The notes under the pieces: generated by a model
What the model saw: only the letters and a program-made list of their open reading frames with translations
Told to the model about the DNA's origin: nothing
The model's database searches: none
Shown: positions 11,154 through 25,300 of the stretch, one piece after another
Numbering within the stretch: the stretch's first letter is position 1
Layout: each line of letters begins with the position of its first letter
NCBI RefSeq assembly: GCF_051622035.1
Contig: NC_135365.1
Span: 16,162,001 to 16,226,000 of the forward strand
Direction of reading: 5' to 3'
DNA from: Arctopsyche grandis
Lineage: Eukaryota > Arthropoda > Insecta > Trichoptera > Hydropsychidae
DNA length: 64,000 nucleotides
Made by a program: the position numbers and the translations under genes

Positions 11154-12348
11154 CGAGATATTCGACAAGCATGAGTGCCAGCTCTAGTTTGTCGGTGCAA
11201 CCGCTGGCCTTGGCACGAATCTCCTGGAGGATCTTCAACATCTTCGTCATAGACGCCATGGAAGTTAGGTCTGTTGTTGGTTGAATGTTGGGATTGGTTG
11301 GTTGGTGGGGTTTTTTAGGGATATTTGGGATATTTGGTGAAGGAGTTTTAATGGTCGGTAGCTTTGGGAAGCTATGATCGTTAACGACCGGGATATTTTG
11401 TGGCTGCACCACTGGGAGTTTCCAAGGGTTGGCTTTGACAATTGATGCTCGATTCTTCCTCGATTCCAGCATTTTCAGATAGCTCTGTCTTTTTGGACAG
11501 TCTTTGAAGTTAGCGGGGTGAGATCCTGAACAGCCTGAGCAGACAGCAGGGGTTACTATTCCTTGATTGCATTGTGCGGTGAGGTGAGTGCCGGCACATT
11601 TGACGCACTTGGCCTGCCGATTGCAGTTTTTCGCAGCGTGTCCATATTCTTGGCATCTGAAACATTGAGTAATATTTTGTGATTTACTAGTATATTTAAC
11701 GACACTGACCTTTGTGTAACAGATGTACCGGATTTCTTTAATCTTCTTTGCCGATACCGATGGCTCGAAGAACACCAAGTATAGCTCGGTGGCGTTGCTC
11801 CTAGGCTCCTTCGTCTTCATCTGTATGACTTTGGTTACAGGGAATCCCTGTCTGATGATGTCATCTTTAATATCAGCTTCCGGCAATTTCGGCAAGCCAC
11901 GTACGACACTTTTTATTTCCTTTTCCTCCTTCCTGGAAAAGGTATGGAATTGTCGGTCTGGTGTCAATCCATCCCGAAGTTTTTTAAAGTCTTCAAGACT
12001 TTTACATTGTATCTTGACATTATTTTGACCAATGTAAGTCATTGTGAAGTCTTTTATAAACTTCTTGATCGACTCGATCATGCTGCCGTGAGTGCCAGTA
12101 GCTGTCATGATGATGGGCGGGATTCTTCCACCGCTTCTGGGGACATCGGAAACTTCCAAGAGGCCTTCAAATTTGTTTTTCTCCTGAATTTTAAATTCAG
12201 GAGCAACATCTTTCACGTTCTTTGCCGTATGTTTTGGAAACTGCCACTCGGTCTCCATCTGAGCGGTCTGAGAGCAGCCTGGTTGAGGAGCTTCGGTTGT
12301 AGTTATCAGTGTCTTCTTAATTCGCTTTTTCAGGTTGGATCCTCGCAT
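11140..12348 (-). CDS. Jockey LINE ORF1 protein (Gag-like, zinc knuckles)
   Basis: This ORF encodes the nucleic-acid-binding protein of the LINE. It has an N-terminal basic stretch, a PRE_C2HC-type region (PEADIKDDIIRQGFPVTKVIQMKT), then CCHC knuckles starting CFRCQEYGHAAKNC and CVKCAGTHLTAQC plus a third Cys-rich unit (CSGCSGSHPANFKDC). I prefer the ATG at 12348 (402 aa). The frame is open to an ATG at 12573 (477 aa), but the extra 75 residues look like translated 5' UTR. The stop overlaps the start of ORF2 by 14 nt. Confidence 0.88.
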   Translation of the reverse strand: MRGSNLKKRIKKTLITTTEAPQPGCSQTAQMETEWQFPKHTAKNVKDVAPEFKIQEKNKFEGLLEVSDVPRSGGRIPPIIMTATGTHGSMIESIKKFIKDFTMTYIGQNNVKIQCKSLEDFKKLRDGLTPDRQFHTFSRKEEKEIKSVVRGLPKLPEADIKDDIIRQGFPVTKVIQMKTKEPRSNATELYLVFFEPSVSAKKIKEIRYICYTKVSVVKYTSKSQNITQCFRCQEYGHAAKNCNRQAKCVKCAGTHLTAQCNQGIVTPAVCSGCSGSHPANFKDCPKRQSYLKMLESRKNRASIVKANPWKLPVVQPQNIPVVNDHSFPKLPTIKTPSPNIPNIPKKPHQPTNPNIQPTTDLTSMASMTKMLKILQEIRAKASGCTDKLELALMLVEYLDVFD

Positions 12349-12789
12349 GGTGCCAACATGTGTTCGTTTGGTGTTCGTTTTGTGGGGGGTGTTTGTTTTG
12401 TATGTTAAAAGGTGTGGGTTTTTTGACGGTATGGCGTATCGCTGTATTATGAGCGCTCGCACAGAGAGTACGTCTTCGGCACGTCCGTTCTCACGGAGCG
12501 TCGAGTGACGAGTGAGGTTAAACTTAAAACATCGGAACACTACTGACAGTGGGAAGATTTTATTATATATCATTGATACTTCAACTACATATGTATAACC
12601 AAAATTTAATCTATCAATTTTTTTTCTTTTTTCTTAAGACTGTAATCATATTCCAAAAGTAATTACACTGTAACTGTTAATTAAATTATTTACCCAAGTA
12701 ACGAGCACTAATTACCTCGTAGAGGCAAATGTCAAAATATCAAAAGTATTTCATAAAAAAAATATTTCCCACGGATATTGTAAAATGTC

Positions 12790-14645
12790 AACGGAATCAG
12801 AAAAATATATGCGTATGATAGGGATAATAATAAGCAAGAATACAATCTAGTAAATAAGGAAATTAAGAAGAGAATAGTCAGGGATGTCAGGGATTTTAAC
12901 AGCAAGCTAATAGAAAATACCATTAAGAATAACCGTAGCCTGAAAAAGTGCAAACAAGATCTTTTCTTAGGCAAAAACCAAATGATCGCAATCAGATCAG
13001 AGAGCGGAGTAATAATTAGGAATAGAGAAGAGATCATAGACAGAGTTTAGACGTTCTATGCAAAACTTTACGAGAACAACAACGGTCAATTTCCCGCTCC
13101 GGAATCGACACACGGCCAAAGGGTTCCTGCAGTATTGCCTAGCGAAGTAGAGGCCGCGCTAAAAACTGCAAAAAACGGTAAAACCCCAGGGGAAGATAAT
13201 ATTCCCATTGACTTACTAAAATGTGGCGGCCCCCCCCTAATTAATATCTTAGCTAGGCTTTTCAGCAAATGCATCCAGAACCAAGCTATACCAGAAGGAT
13301 GGAATAACGCAACTATCATTTTAATACACAAAAAAAAGGCGACAAAAGCGATATCAAGAACTACCGACCCATTAGTTTACTTTCAGCGGTCTACAAGCTC
13401 TTCACGAAGGTTATTACAGAAAGGCTGAAGAATATCCTCGACGAGAACCAACCTATAGAGCAGGCAGGGTTTAGGGCAAATTTCAGCACAATGGACCACC
13501 TCCAAGTAGTTGGCGAACTAATCGAGCGCGCCAACGAATATCAACGGCCATTGTGCCTAGGTTTCGTCGATTATGAGAAAGCCTTCGATACAGTTAGTCA
13601 TAATGCAGTACTTAACGCTCTACAAACACAGGGAGTGCCGGAACCCTATGTGGGACTGTTAGCTGCAATATATAAGAATGCCACAGCTTCGGTTAAAATT
13701 TTTTCAGGTACAGATAGATTTAGCATAGGAAAAGGAGTAAGACAAGGAGATACAATCTCGCCCAAGTTATTCAATGCGGTGCTTGAGGGAGTTTTCAGGA
13801 ACTTGGATTGGGATACAGCCGGAGTAAGCATCAATGGTCGCTTTTTGAGTCACCTTCGGTTCGCAGACGATATAGTTTTAGTAGCTCGTGATTCAGCTGA
13901 CCTACTTATCAGACTAACACAGCTGGACAGGGAAAGTAGAAAAGTAGGATTAAAAATTAACGTAGATAAGACTAAACTAATGTTCAATAGTTATTGCATG
14001 CCTGATAGCATCCCCTTAGATGATAAACCAGTAGAAGTAGTAAATAATTATTTATATTTAGGTCAAATAATTGACATGTCTGGTAGTAAAACTGAAGAGA
14101 TAAAGAGACGTATGAAATTAGGATGGAGTGCATTTGGACGGATGAATGCTGTTTTTAAATCAAAAATGCCACTCTGCCTGAAGAAAAGGATCTTTGATCA
14201 ATGCGTTTTGCCAGTGATGACGTATGGATGTGAAACTTGGACACTGAACGCCAAGATGCTAAATAAAATCCAATGCACTCAAAGAAGTATGGAACGCTGT
14301 ATGCTTGGTATAACGAGGAAAGACAGAAAGCGGAACACGTGGGTGAGAAATATGACAAGGGTAGTGGACATAGTGGATAGAGTGAAGAGATTGAAATGGC
14401 AATGGGCGGGTCACGTAGCTAGGAGGATGGACGAAAGGTGGACAAAAGAAGTGCTTGAATGGTACCCGAGAGAAGGCAAAAGAGTAAAAGGAAGACCGCA
14501 AGGAAGATGGGTGAACGAAATTAGGAAAATGTGCGGAATGAGATGGATGAGTGTTGCGCAAAACAGAGACGAGTGGAAGCGTGTTGGAGAGGCCTTCATC
14601 CAGCAGTGGATGGCGAATGGCTGTAAATGATGATGATGATGACAT
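12790..14645 (+). pseudogene. RTE-type LINE, 5'-truncated and broken reverse transcriptase
   Basis: This element encodes reverse transcriptase. An in-frame TAG lies at 13048-13050 (before FYAKLYE), and an A-run at about 13329-13336 shifts the frame between the fingers (KNGKTPGEDNIPIDLLK) and the palm. From 13491 a 379-codon frame is open, with [29 protein letters not shown], catalytic [13 protein letters not shown] and the RTE-type C-terminus ([29 protein letters not shown]). The element ends in a TGATGATGATGA tail right after the stop, a hallmark of RTE. It cannot make a full protein. Confidence 0.88.
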
Positions 14646-16213
14646 ATTTTAATTATAGATTTAATCTCAAAAGCTTCTTTACCATCGCTGATTTAAATTA
14701 CACTCAAATTCAAAACGCTGAACCCACTTTGTGTGAAAATGGGCTTAGTTTGCATAAACGTCTTTGATTTCAGAATATGTAGTAACTTTGTGGAATGTTC
14801 TGACCGGTTTAAAAATATAAAAGAGCTTTGTAAAAATAAATGACATCTATCGTCAAAATTTTACTTTTGCTTCCAATTGAAAAGGGATTGTAAAATAAAA
14901 TACTCGGATTAATTCAGTGGTGTATTTTTCATTCAGTTTAAATCTAATCTAATGACAAATCAACATACACAATATAGAATATCATCAAATTATCAAATAT
15001 TGTTACATTATAAAGACAACCTCATATCTACATATTATTAATTTAAAAACCCACAAAATAATCAAAACTAATACAATATGTATAAATATTTTAATAGGAG
15101 AAATCACTGATACAATATATCCATAAATGTGTATACATTTACACGGACATACAATCCATACATATGTAGGTATTATTCAATTTATACATATTAAATTTTA
15201 ATTATTTATAAATATTGTAGTTTTTTTTTACATTATCGTCACTGAAATATATATGTATGTAATATGTATAAGTATATATGAATATTCTTACGTTATTATT
15301 TTTCGCTAAATGGGAATCTCAGTCAATTTCAAGTTAAAAATACGAAAACAATTTAAAAATTGAAGAAAATGTACAGTAATCTAAAATCATAATTACAAAA
15401 AAATCATTATACACTACTGGGATTATATTATATTTATTAGGTAGTTGTTGTCTTTAAAATTAAATCATAATTAAATCACAAAAAAATATATATAATATAT
15501 AAAGATTTAAGAAAATAAAGTTAAGATATAATATAAACTCCAACATATCTAAATACATTAATTTTGAATCACGTCATTATTTATATAAAATTAGCATAAT
15601 GATAGTTGCATTTTTACACAATTCCCATTGATCCATTTGCACGCGTTAAATTTCCAAAAAAGATTGTATTGAATTATACACATCAAAATATTGTCAAAAA
15701 TGAATCAAATCACTATAGTTAGATAGCTAAACTACATAACAATTTCAATTGCAATCTTACAAATTGATATATTAGAATGGAAATTCAAAACTTCATAAAC
15801 GTATTTTCAATTCAATTCAAAGCACATTAAAAATTTGAACAAAGCGATATTATCATTTAAAATAGAAATTTCACCGTCAACAAGGTTTTTGTACGAGTAT
15901 CTTCGTTTGAATTTAATATGTCGAGAAACAAAATATTATAGATACACTTCGTTTGAAAAAAATCAATCTTTTTATCTATACATGTTGATAGAATTGAATT
16001 ATGGAGAGATTCGACCACAATCATTTTTAAAATTCAATCGACAACAATTCAGATCTAAAATACGAAGTTGCATTTGTTAGCGGTAATCAATGAATAACAT
16101 TAAAAATATGTACATTGAAATTGCGTAAAATAGTGTCAAAAATTTAATTTACTATCGTATAAGAATATATTATTGAAATTATTTAAAAGTATGCAGAGAA
16201 CGAGATGGCCATC
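14646..16213 (-). other. LST2 3' UTR and downstream flank
   Basis: This AT-rich stretch follows the LST2 stop codon. A minus-strand AATAAA lies at about 15433-15438, which would give a 3' UTR of roughly 780 nt; this end is a guess. No other gene is seen. An 81-codon plus-strand ORF at 15835-16080 lacks any recognisable feature and is probably chance. Confidence 0.4.
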
Positions 16214-16389
16214 TCATCTGTGAGTGTAGCTTGCTTGTCGGGCTCCATTGGAATTGGTAATCTGCCTTGATGCACAAGCTTTCTTAGCCAGGAGCTGGAA
16301 GCATTCTTCGCACACACGGACAGGCTTCAATTGGCCAAAGCGCGGGAGAGGAATCGAGTTAGCACTGCATGCTGCACAAAATACTTTTC
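16214..16389 (-). CDS. LST2: LST2 coding exon 11 (end of FYVE finger, stop)
   Basis: This exon encodes residues 1452-1509. It completes the FYVE finger (GKVFCAACS ... [10 protein letters not shown]) and adds a 27-residue tail before TGA. The acceptor is TTTGATAG|GAAAAG. The split of the finger between exons 10 and 11 right after RNC restores the classical RNCG motif. Confidence 0.95.
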
Positions 16390-19300
16390 CTATCAAAAGA
16401 AGAAAGACAAACATATTATAACACCAAGATATAGTCGTCTTAAAGAATGTTATAAAACATACCGCAATTCCGACAATGATGTCTTCTCCTGAATGCTGTA
16501 AAGTGTACTCCACATCGCATACAATCGGGAGCTGCAATGTCCGGCACCCATTCTGGAGCGCGTTCGAATCCTGCAGATATAGACTGTGTGCGTAGCCTTC
16601 TGTCCCTGATGCACACATTACCGTTAATCACATTCTCTCTAATCTCTTGGTTCGATCTATAGTGGGAGCCGTCGTTGATATAGTTCTGCTCGTTGACTTC
16701 GTAGCGACGTCTATCTGCAGCATCACTCAGATTGTCCAAGTTCCTACTGTGGACACTTTCAGAATGCAGTTCGTCCGAGTTAGTCGTTGTATCATCATTG
16801 GAAATTTGATTATTGGAAGTCAAACGATCGTTTATATCGTCTGCAGTATTATACAAGCTGTTTCCGTCGTCAGTTTGTTGTTCGTCACTGGATGAATTCC
16901 TGCTTTCGGTGGTTTGTTTCGGCCTCGACAAAATAGATGAGATGGTATTTCGCCGACTTGAATTTCTCGAGTCCGAATTAGAATCATCTGTGTTTCGCTT
17001 AGACGGTTGGGAATGACGTCTCTCGTTCAGGTCGTTCTGTTGATTTTCATCCAAATTCAATGGTGAAAGACTCAGATTTGAACGTTGGCTCACTGGACTA
17101 TTGTTGTCAGCGTAGACTTCTTCGGCGGAGTGTATACTATCGAATGAATCGCCGTTCATCAATACTTCCGATTCGGAAACTTCATACTCTATCGCATCGC
17201 TCTTTTGATTGTCATTAGTGGTCGCAGATGGTTCAGCTTGTCCACTTTGCTGTGCGTTATTATTTTGAGCACCGTTCGCTTCTTCGGTGTTTTCGACTTT
17301 TTCAGGCTCAATTTCGGGTGTTTGATTCATTAAGAAAACAGATTTCAGAATATTTCTTAAATCGGAAGCAAAATTAGTCTGCAGCTGATCTGCTACCCCA
17401 GCGATACACACGAATAAACGATGAATCAAATCCTCACTGGACCTAAAAATGTAATAAAAAACAAATGAGTAAACATTCAAATTTAAAATAAACAACCATC
17501 ATTTGAACAAAAACCTGAATTTAGCTCTCGTTTGATGTCTTGATGCAAATTCTTGAGCTTGTAAAGCCAAGGCTATTTCTTCATCGTCAGCCCAATCAGA
17601 GTGGAAAGAAGAAGTTGCACTCGATTGTGAAGAACAAGATCCGCCGGGACTAAAATCAGAATATAATCATAAAACATTGAATGTAATTATTCAAATGACG
17701 CAAATCTGTAATGATTACTAACCAATCGTCGACCAATTGATCCAAATTGAGTTTAATAGGACTTCTTTGTTCCATGTGGGATCTGTTTTGCAAAATAACA
17801 CGACCAGGTGACCACGTTCTATTCTCTCCAGAGGAATGTCTGGATTTAGATGACTTCTTTTTATTTTTCGGGCTCGATTTTGTCAACTTCCGCTGGTTAA
17901 GAACTGCCGTGGAGCTCGAAGAAGAGGTGGATTGCTCGTTGGGTCGTAAAGAAGAAGATTGATTTGCATCATTTGTAGTCAAATTTGGTGCCACTTGCAT
18001 CGTTTGTAGCGACTCGGTTGACGGTGGCAATCTTTTATCTTCTAAGGAGGGTTTACTTGAACTATCTGTTACATTAACGTTACTTACATTATCAACACTT
18101 AATTTATTATCACAATTATCAACCTTAACATTAATATTATCATAAGAAACTTGGAGATTGGAAATCTCTGACGTCGTACTAACAGCGTTTTCATCTAATT
18201 TTGTATTTGTATTGCCTTTGTTAGGATCACAAGAACACATATGACTATCACAGGATCCACAAAAGGGGGCCTCCTTTCTATTCGCATTATCAGAAACTGT
18301 AGAATTGTCACTTATACTAATATCACTTTTTTTGGCAGAATCATTAGCGCACGTCATTGAGAAATCTTGTGGAATTACTCTATGAGAAGGCCCAGCCTCA
18401 TTGTTTTGAAAGTTTTCAGTGTCTTCAGTGTACTTTAAATGTAAAGATCCAACTACATCAGAAGGGAAATATTCAATAGTACCTATAGCTGATATACCAC
18501 TGCCTTCTATTGTTATAGTAGTAACATTATTATTTTCACTCTCTGAACACTTGTTTATTTCAGTTGGCTCAGATTTAGAATTTAAATCTTTAACTTCCGA
18601 ATCTGGCGACCTGTCCAAGCTGGTGTTCTCAGTACAAATACCAGAATCCCCAGGTGTTTGGTCATTGGAATCACTTTCATATCCAAGGAAAAATTGGGCT
18701 TTATTCGAATTTGGCTGTGGCTTGAATCTAGAGTCTCCTTTCTCTACATTCATAATTTGAGGTGACGTAACGTTAGAGCTAGAATTTTGGTATTCATTTT
18801 TGGATACAAATGGATCTGGATTTGACATTGAAATGGGTTCACCAAACACATCATTCTCTATATTTCTAAGGTTTGTAGAAGTCGGCATTCCCATCATTGG
18901 AACATTCATTGAAGTCAACATAGAATCATCATACATTATTGAGTTATTTGATAAGGATGCCATAATTGCAGGTTCTTGACTAATTGCGTTTGAAATCAGA
19001 TATCCGTGGCTAGTTGAAGGCATGTTATTCGGTTGTGACATCTTTTCGTTTCTTGAAGGAGAATATGTGACATTGTTATTGATATTGTTGAATTCGGGTT
19101 CATTGATGCTTGCACCTAAATTCGAAACATCATTTGTCGAAAAAGAATATATTTGTCCGGATACCTGATCATGCAACAGATTCGTAATGTTTGAATCAAT
19201 GTGGGGTACTTTTGAATCTTGACCATTATCAGAATTTTCTCTATACGAAATTGATGAAAGTTTATCTGCGATTTCTGAAACTTGTTCTGACAGATTGGAG

Positions 19301-22300
19301 ACTAGATCCTGGTCAGGCATTAACACGTCATTAGACATAATCATATTTATTACATCCGAGCTGGAGAGTGGATCAAACATTGAAAGACCATTACTAGAAA
19401 GACTTCTTAGAATTAATTCATTGGAAAGGGGACTTGAGATGCTCTCGTTGCGACTAGATTTTCTACTTCCAATTGATCTATTTGAATTTCTTCTTTCATT
19501 TTTAGCGATAGCCAAATTGATTTTCTCTTGAGAATCTTCGTTGTCTGAATCTTTGGTGTTAGTATTATCGTTGTTTTCTGTTTCACAATATTCTACACTT
19601 AATTTTATATGATCACTTTTATTTTGAGAATGGAATGTATTTTTGTCTTCATTTAATTCATCTGCTAAGTTTGAATCTAGTTGACCATTATTGGCAGATG
19701 CTTCTCTTATACTAGCAAAGATGGAATTACTTTCAAATTCTTGGATCAACGTATCTTCTGTATCATCTATTAATGTAATATTACTCAGTCTTCGCATACC
19801 ATCCAAAAGAGGAGAAAAAATCTCCATTGTTTCAGGAATATAATCAGCCTCGGTTATAAGAGTGCTCCTATAAAAATTTAACATAAATAAATAAACTATC
19901 AAGTCATACACAAAAAATACACAACAGAACTGTGTAAATCACCTTTCACTACTTTTTTTCTTATCCTGACTTGAAGATGACGTTGGATTGTCCTGGTATG
20001 GGCTTTCCCATTCACAACCTGCTTCATTGAGCATGTCTTTGCAATGGGAAAAATCTGAATAAAATTGAGTCACAAAATCAGATATTGCTGGATAACACGC
20101 ACCATCTATAGAATTGATTAATAAAGAACCTCATTATAAAATTACACGTGTAAACTTAATTTATGTTTGCCAATGAACAAATGAATCAATATCATTTTAG
20201 ATTACACATTAACTCACTGTCATTTGACACATCAACATTAAATCGAATATTGGCAATGTCTTCATTAGTGCACAATAATTTTTCTAATAAATATAGCTCT
20301 CGCCTGTCCAACGTCCATAAAAGTTCCCTAATTTTGTGCAATAAATTTCTAAATGGTCTGAACATATCCGACATAAGTTCTGTAATGAAAAAAAAAATTA
20401 TTTTATAAAATGATAAAAAAAAAATAAGTTTATGATAAACATATTGTCACAAACCTGGAGGTTTGTCAATACTGAGTGGACCATTCGAATATATCAATAA
20501 TCCGCTCACAATAGCTAATCTTGGAATTGCGAACATAAGGGCCGGATCGTAATCGTCAACCTGTAAAATTTAAAACCATTGAATATTCCATTCTCGTACA
20601 CAAATTAAAAAAAAACTTTATACAATACATACTTGATCTTGGGTTAAAAGTCCGATACGTCTCGCCCGTTGTAACGTTTCAGAAAATAATACGCTTATAA
20701 GTTGTTGAACTTCAAATTCTCTCGGCGATTTCACAGGTACCATTGCGCTTACATAATAAAACTCAAATTCAGCAAACAACCTGTCGAAAATTTTTAGGCT
20801 CTCGTGCAACATTTCCGTGCACGCTGGAGGTGGAGGTGCACCATATCGGTTACATCGAAGACAGTGTTCTCGTAGTAATGCCCTCACTGTTTCCAAACTA
20901 CGAGTGAGGGCACGGGCCAAAGGCCGCATAGCTGTTGACTCCTCTTCACGGTGCATTATGGACGAACCGGCAGCCAAGCACTAAAATAAATGTATAGAAT
21001 TATCCAGATTAACAATTTCCAATGCATTATAAAAATAATAATAAAATAAAAGTTTCAATATCACAAACCTCAGCGCCAAACCACAGCTGTCCAGCCAAAT
21101 TATCTTGAAGTACATCTTCAGGAAATTTAACACGAAAGCCTCTGGGAGTTCTTTCGTTACCGAGTAGTTGGTCCATTATTTGTCCGGTTATATTTAAAAC
21201 TCTTTCCTGAAATAATTGAAATAAAACAAGTGTTAGTTGTTGAATTGTTAGAAGCTAACGATGTTTTTTTTATTACATACATACATCATACATGCCATGA
21301 CACATAGGGATAGAGATTTTTTGTAAATAAGTACTAACACTATTCCAAACATAACAAGAATATAATAGACATCTATGGACAATCAACAAAAATTTTTGAT
21401 ACCCAGCAAATTTGTGAGAAATGCATTATGTACATAGGTGGTGTTTTTATAAGATTAAGAAACTGAGTAAGAAAATACAGATTTATTGGATCCATCACAA
21501 CAATTAAGCTAAAAAAAATCAGAAAATTCCAGCAGGAGACGATCCATCTGTGTTTTTAATAACCACAATAACTCTCCAGCAGCGTATTTGGCTGGGATTT
21601 GAACCCACAATCTATCTACTGGTATGCAATAGCTCTACCAGTGCATTCAACTGTGTCTATGTAGTATATGCGATGTGTAGTAGTACCTGAGCGTGACGCA
21701 GTTGATTAACGAGCGTGGAACATCTTTCGGGATCTTCACGACCATCAAAGGAATCCAATTCGGCTGCCACCATGTTGAGAGCCTCGTCGGCGAAGAAAAA
21801 CTGTGCCAATAGTGAACGATCATCTCGCTGAAAATATAAAAGGAAAATATTTAGAAAAACATATAACAATCATTTGAAAAATGATTTTAGTTTCAAGAAC
21901 GGGATTGAGCTGTGATGTTCTATGTAAGTATTATATTATTGTGAACGTAGATCTTTCAAAGGATCAAATTCATTTAAGTTATAATGAAGATACTAAAAAT
22001 TAGCCCAATGAGAAAAGCATTCATTTTTATTAAATTCGTAGTCAGATTATGGGAAAATGTCAGTCATGTTTTATTTTAACGACTCCACAACCCTGATTAA
22101 AAACTATAAAAAAGCACATCGAAACTGTTACAGTCGAACATACAATTTTGGCAACAGTTACAACATTCTCCGCTGTACTGCCTCACCATTAAAAGAAGAG
22201 CTGAATCAAAATTTCGATTGCATAATATGACAACAATAATATTCCGACGATGACGTTGGGTCATTATCATTTCCATCGGATTTCACCGCAACGATGATAT

Positions 22301-25300
22301 AAAAAAAAAGAAGCAAAATACATAAATAATCATATAAACACGAAATCACGTTCTTTAGCCACCAGTCACTTTCGTTAGGAAGTGGCGGCGCACGGAACGG
22401 GAACAAATTTCTCTTTTCGTTGGCGTTCAGCTCACGCCAACCACTTGCAAACACAAACACACTTGCAAAATGCATCCGAGCATTAAAAATTGACAGAGAA
22501 CAATCCGAAGGTGTGCTACGACATTAAAACCATCACCGTTGAACGAGAGGATGAATAATCGCATCCCATTGAGGATGTTTGACCCACATAGCCCCGGGTA
22601 AACACAGACTATGGGAGCCCACAAGGTCGCCAGACTCTTCGGAGGCTAACATTTGAAAATTTGCGGTTTAATTAAGGCCACGTTCATTATATAAAAGGGA
22701 TAACAATGCACGTAATAGGGTCTCATCATCCTTGTGTAAGAAGCTATCAAATGTATTAATACGATACATATATACTAGCCGACATAGGGGGAAAGTTTGA
22801 ACTTTCAATGTTTGCTTTACAATATTTGCGCGAATAATTTGCATAAACAAGAGGTCAAAACTAACGCGTAACATTGACTGACATCATCGACTGCAAATAC
22901 TAATAAAAAAAACACTACTAGATATCAATAGTTGAAACATTCTACTATCTACATATAATAGTTGAAGCCATTGTTAATGTATACGAAAAAAAATACATAC
23001 ATACATATAACAATGAAATTTTCCGCGAATTGACAAAATGCGACGCAGAATTTAAATTGTGCTAATTTCAGTGACGTTCGATGACTGACGTGAGTAATGA
23101 AAATTCAATTATATATAATAGAATCTCGGCAGACTTTAAATGTGTAACCACTCTTTATTCAGTCTAATGAACTTGTTGACACATCGAAGATTGGATAATT
23201 CATTCGACTGTAAAAATACGTCGAAAACGCGATCAACTAGATAGTAAAATTAATTATGATGATTAGTTTCAAACATCTCGACCAGTTTTTTTTTTTATCT
23301 ATGTACGCATGTATGTATGCAAATCAATTCATCATACTAAACCATTTTTAAGCTTATGTGCGATAGAAATGGCTGAAATAAACGTAATTCTAATACATGT
23401 CGACTTTAAAACTGTTGGTAATAGATCTTTGGGATGACCCAGAAGATATTACGAGAAACGAACGAGCTCAAGCTGTGAAAGGTGGACGTCCAGTGAAAGC
23501 AGGCTCCAGTTGCAGCATATGATAGGTGTGTTGAGACGTTAAGAATTCGACCCAATAATATTTAAGACGAAAGAAAAATATAAATTCTCTCGCGTAAGTT
23601 TTTTGTTAGCTCTGCTTGAACTAATGATACTTTTAAAAGGTTAAATAAAGATACAAAAATTCCAGGCCTAATCATAAGCGACAGACAAATGACAAATCGG
23701 CCTCATCCTAATCACAAACTTATGTATATATTTCGCTACAATTCCACATATTGCGAAATATAAATTAACCCAGCGGCGTGGACTAGTGGTTAGCATGTTA
23801 TGCTTTCAAGCAGAGTGGTCACGGGTTCGAGTCCTACTAGTCCCGCTGCTGGCCAGACCTTGATTTGTGACTCCAGGTCGATCGTTTCTTATCAGAATTT
23901 GCCAATTTTTCTGATTTTCATTGAAACAGTGCCTGTAAAAATTGGCCATCTCTATTGCTAATCTCAAGTTATAACAGATACAATACAATCAATATATGTA
24001 AGCATTTTTATACAATGCGAATTCATACAAACATCCACAGTGAATTCATACAAATTTGCAGCATATTATAATCAAATTGGCGAACCTCAAGACGCTGAAT
24101 AACTAAAAATTAGCAAGAGAGATAGTAAAGGAGATGCCAATTTTTATAGGAACCGTTTCATTGAAAATCAGAAAAATTGGCATTTTGGCAAATTATTTTT
24201 TTATTAATATGATTTATACAAATGCTGATAAAATCAAAGAGCGGCCGATTTAAGTTTGCACACAGGCAGCTGAACTCTTAGGCGTGGCCCTGAGTGCACG
24301 TATAATCTCAAGACGAGATGAGATGAGCAAGAGATATAGGAAAGGCGATGTCAATTTTATAGGAACCGTTTCAATGATTCAAGAAAAAATGGCAAACTGA
24401 TAAGAAACGATCAACCTGGAGTCATAAACCAAGGTCTCTATTGAGACTCAAATGCGTGACCACTCTGCTCAAAAGCATAATATGCTAACCACTAGTCTAC
24501 GCCGCTTTTTAATATATGAAAAAAATATTGAATAAATCTTCAGGTAAGATTTTTGCCCAGGAAACAACATAGTTTATATTTGATACGATTTCCGACTCAA
24601 AACATCCTATGCGTCACACAATACTGTAATTCACTCGAGTTTTGTGACTCACCTGTAACTACCTACGCAGTGATTTACAGCGGCCAAAACTTTTAGAAGA
24701 ATTTATCTATTTTACAGCGACACTTAATAGTCTGCGTCACGACCATCCGAAACCAATGTCACTAAACTGGGTTAAGGGCACGCGAACTTCGCTCACCGCA
24801 GACCAAATTCGGCATAATCATAAGAGACATCCTGGTTATGCGATTACGACTCGAAACAAGTATCCACTACATATTGCAAAACATGTTATATGTATGTATG
24901 TATATCTGGACGTGACCAGTTCGCACATTGCAATACCGGGAAGTGGCCACGTGAAACAATGGTTCTGGTCTGTACCACCATAGCCTATGTGGCAATGAAC
25001 ATCAGACAAAAACTCGATTCCACCACCAATGAGCCCCTGTTGAACAGTGTGCCACGGCCGAGGTTGAAGTTACAGACTCGTCATAACAACAACAAAACCA
25101 CCTGTTGCTTGACAAGTTTTCAGCTAGTAAGTAACCTTTGGGTCGATCGAAGCACGTCATGGGGTTGGTTGTGGACACGCGATGGTGGTAGCGTGTCGAG
25201 CCTGCGAAAAAGGGATTGTCCTCAAATGAGGTTTATGACCGAATATATGCGGCGGTATTAAATTAGTCACGATAAAACTATTTGAAGTGGGTTTGATACC

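Larger units (their letters stand above)
8198..12560 (-). mobile_element. Full-length Jockey-type non-LTR retrotransposon
   Basis: This is a roughly 4.36-kb LINE with a 5' UTR, open ORF1 (Gag-like), open ORF2 (endonuclease plus reverse transcriptase) and a roughly 265-nt 3' region ending in an A-rich tail (T-run on the plus strand near 8198). No stop or frameshift is seen in either frame, so it may be a recent insertion and potentially autonomous. A 5'-truncated relative of its 3' UTR lies at 6715-6915. The exact ends and a target duplication could not be fixed. Confidence 0.85.

Noticed and set aside
9373-12408. Plus-strand ORFs of 65-154 codons
   Set aside because: They are antisense shadows of the Jockey ORFs.
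12348-12573. N-terminal 75-residue extension of Jockey ORF1
   Set aside because: Composition looks like untranslated leader; the ATG at 12348 begins a basic stretch typical of ORF1 starts.
16647-19531. Plus-strand ORFs of 67-113 codons
   Set aside because: They are antisense shadows of the LST2 exons.
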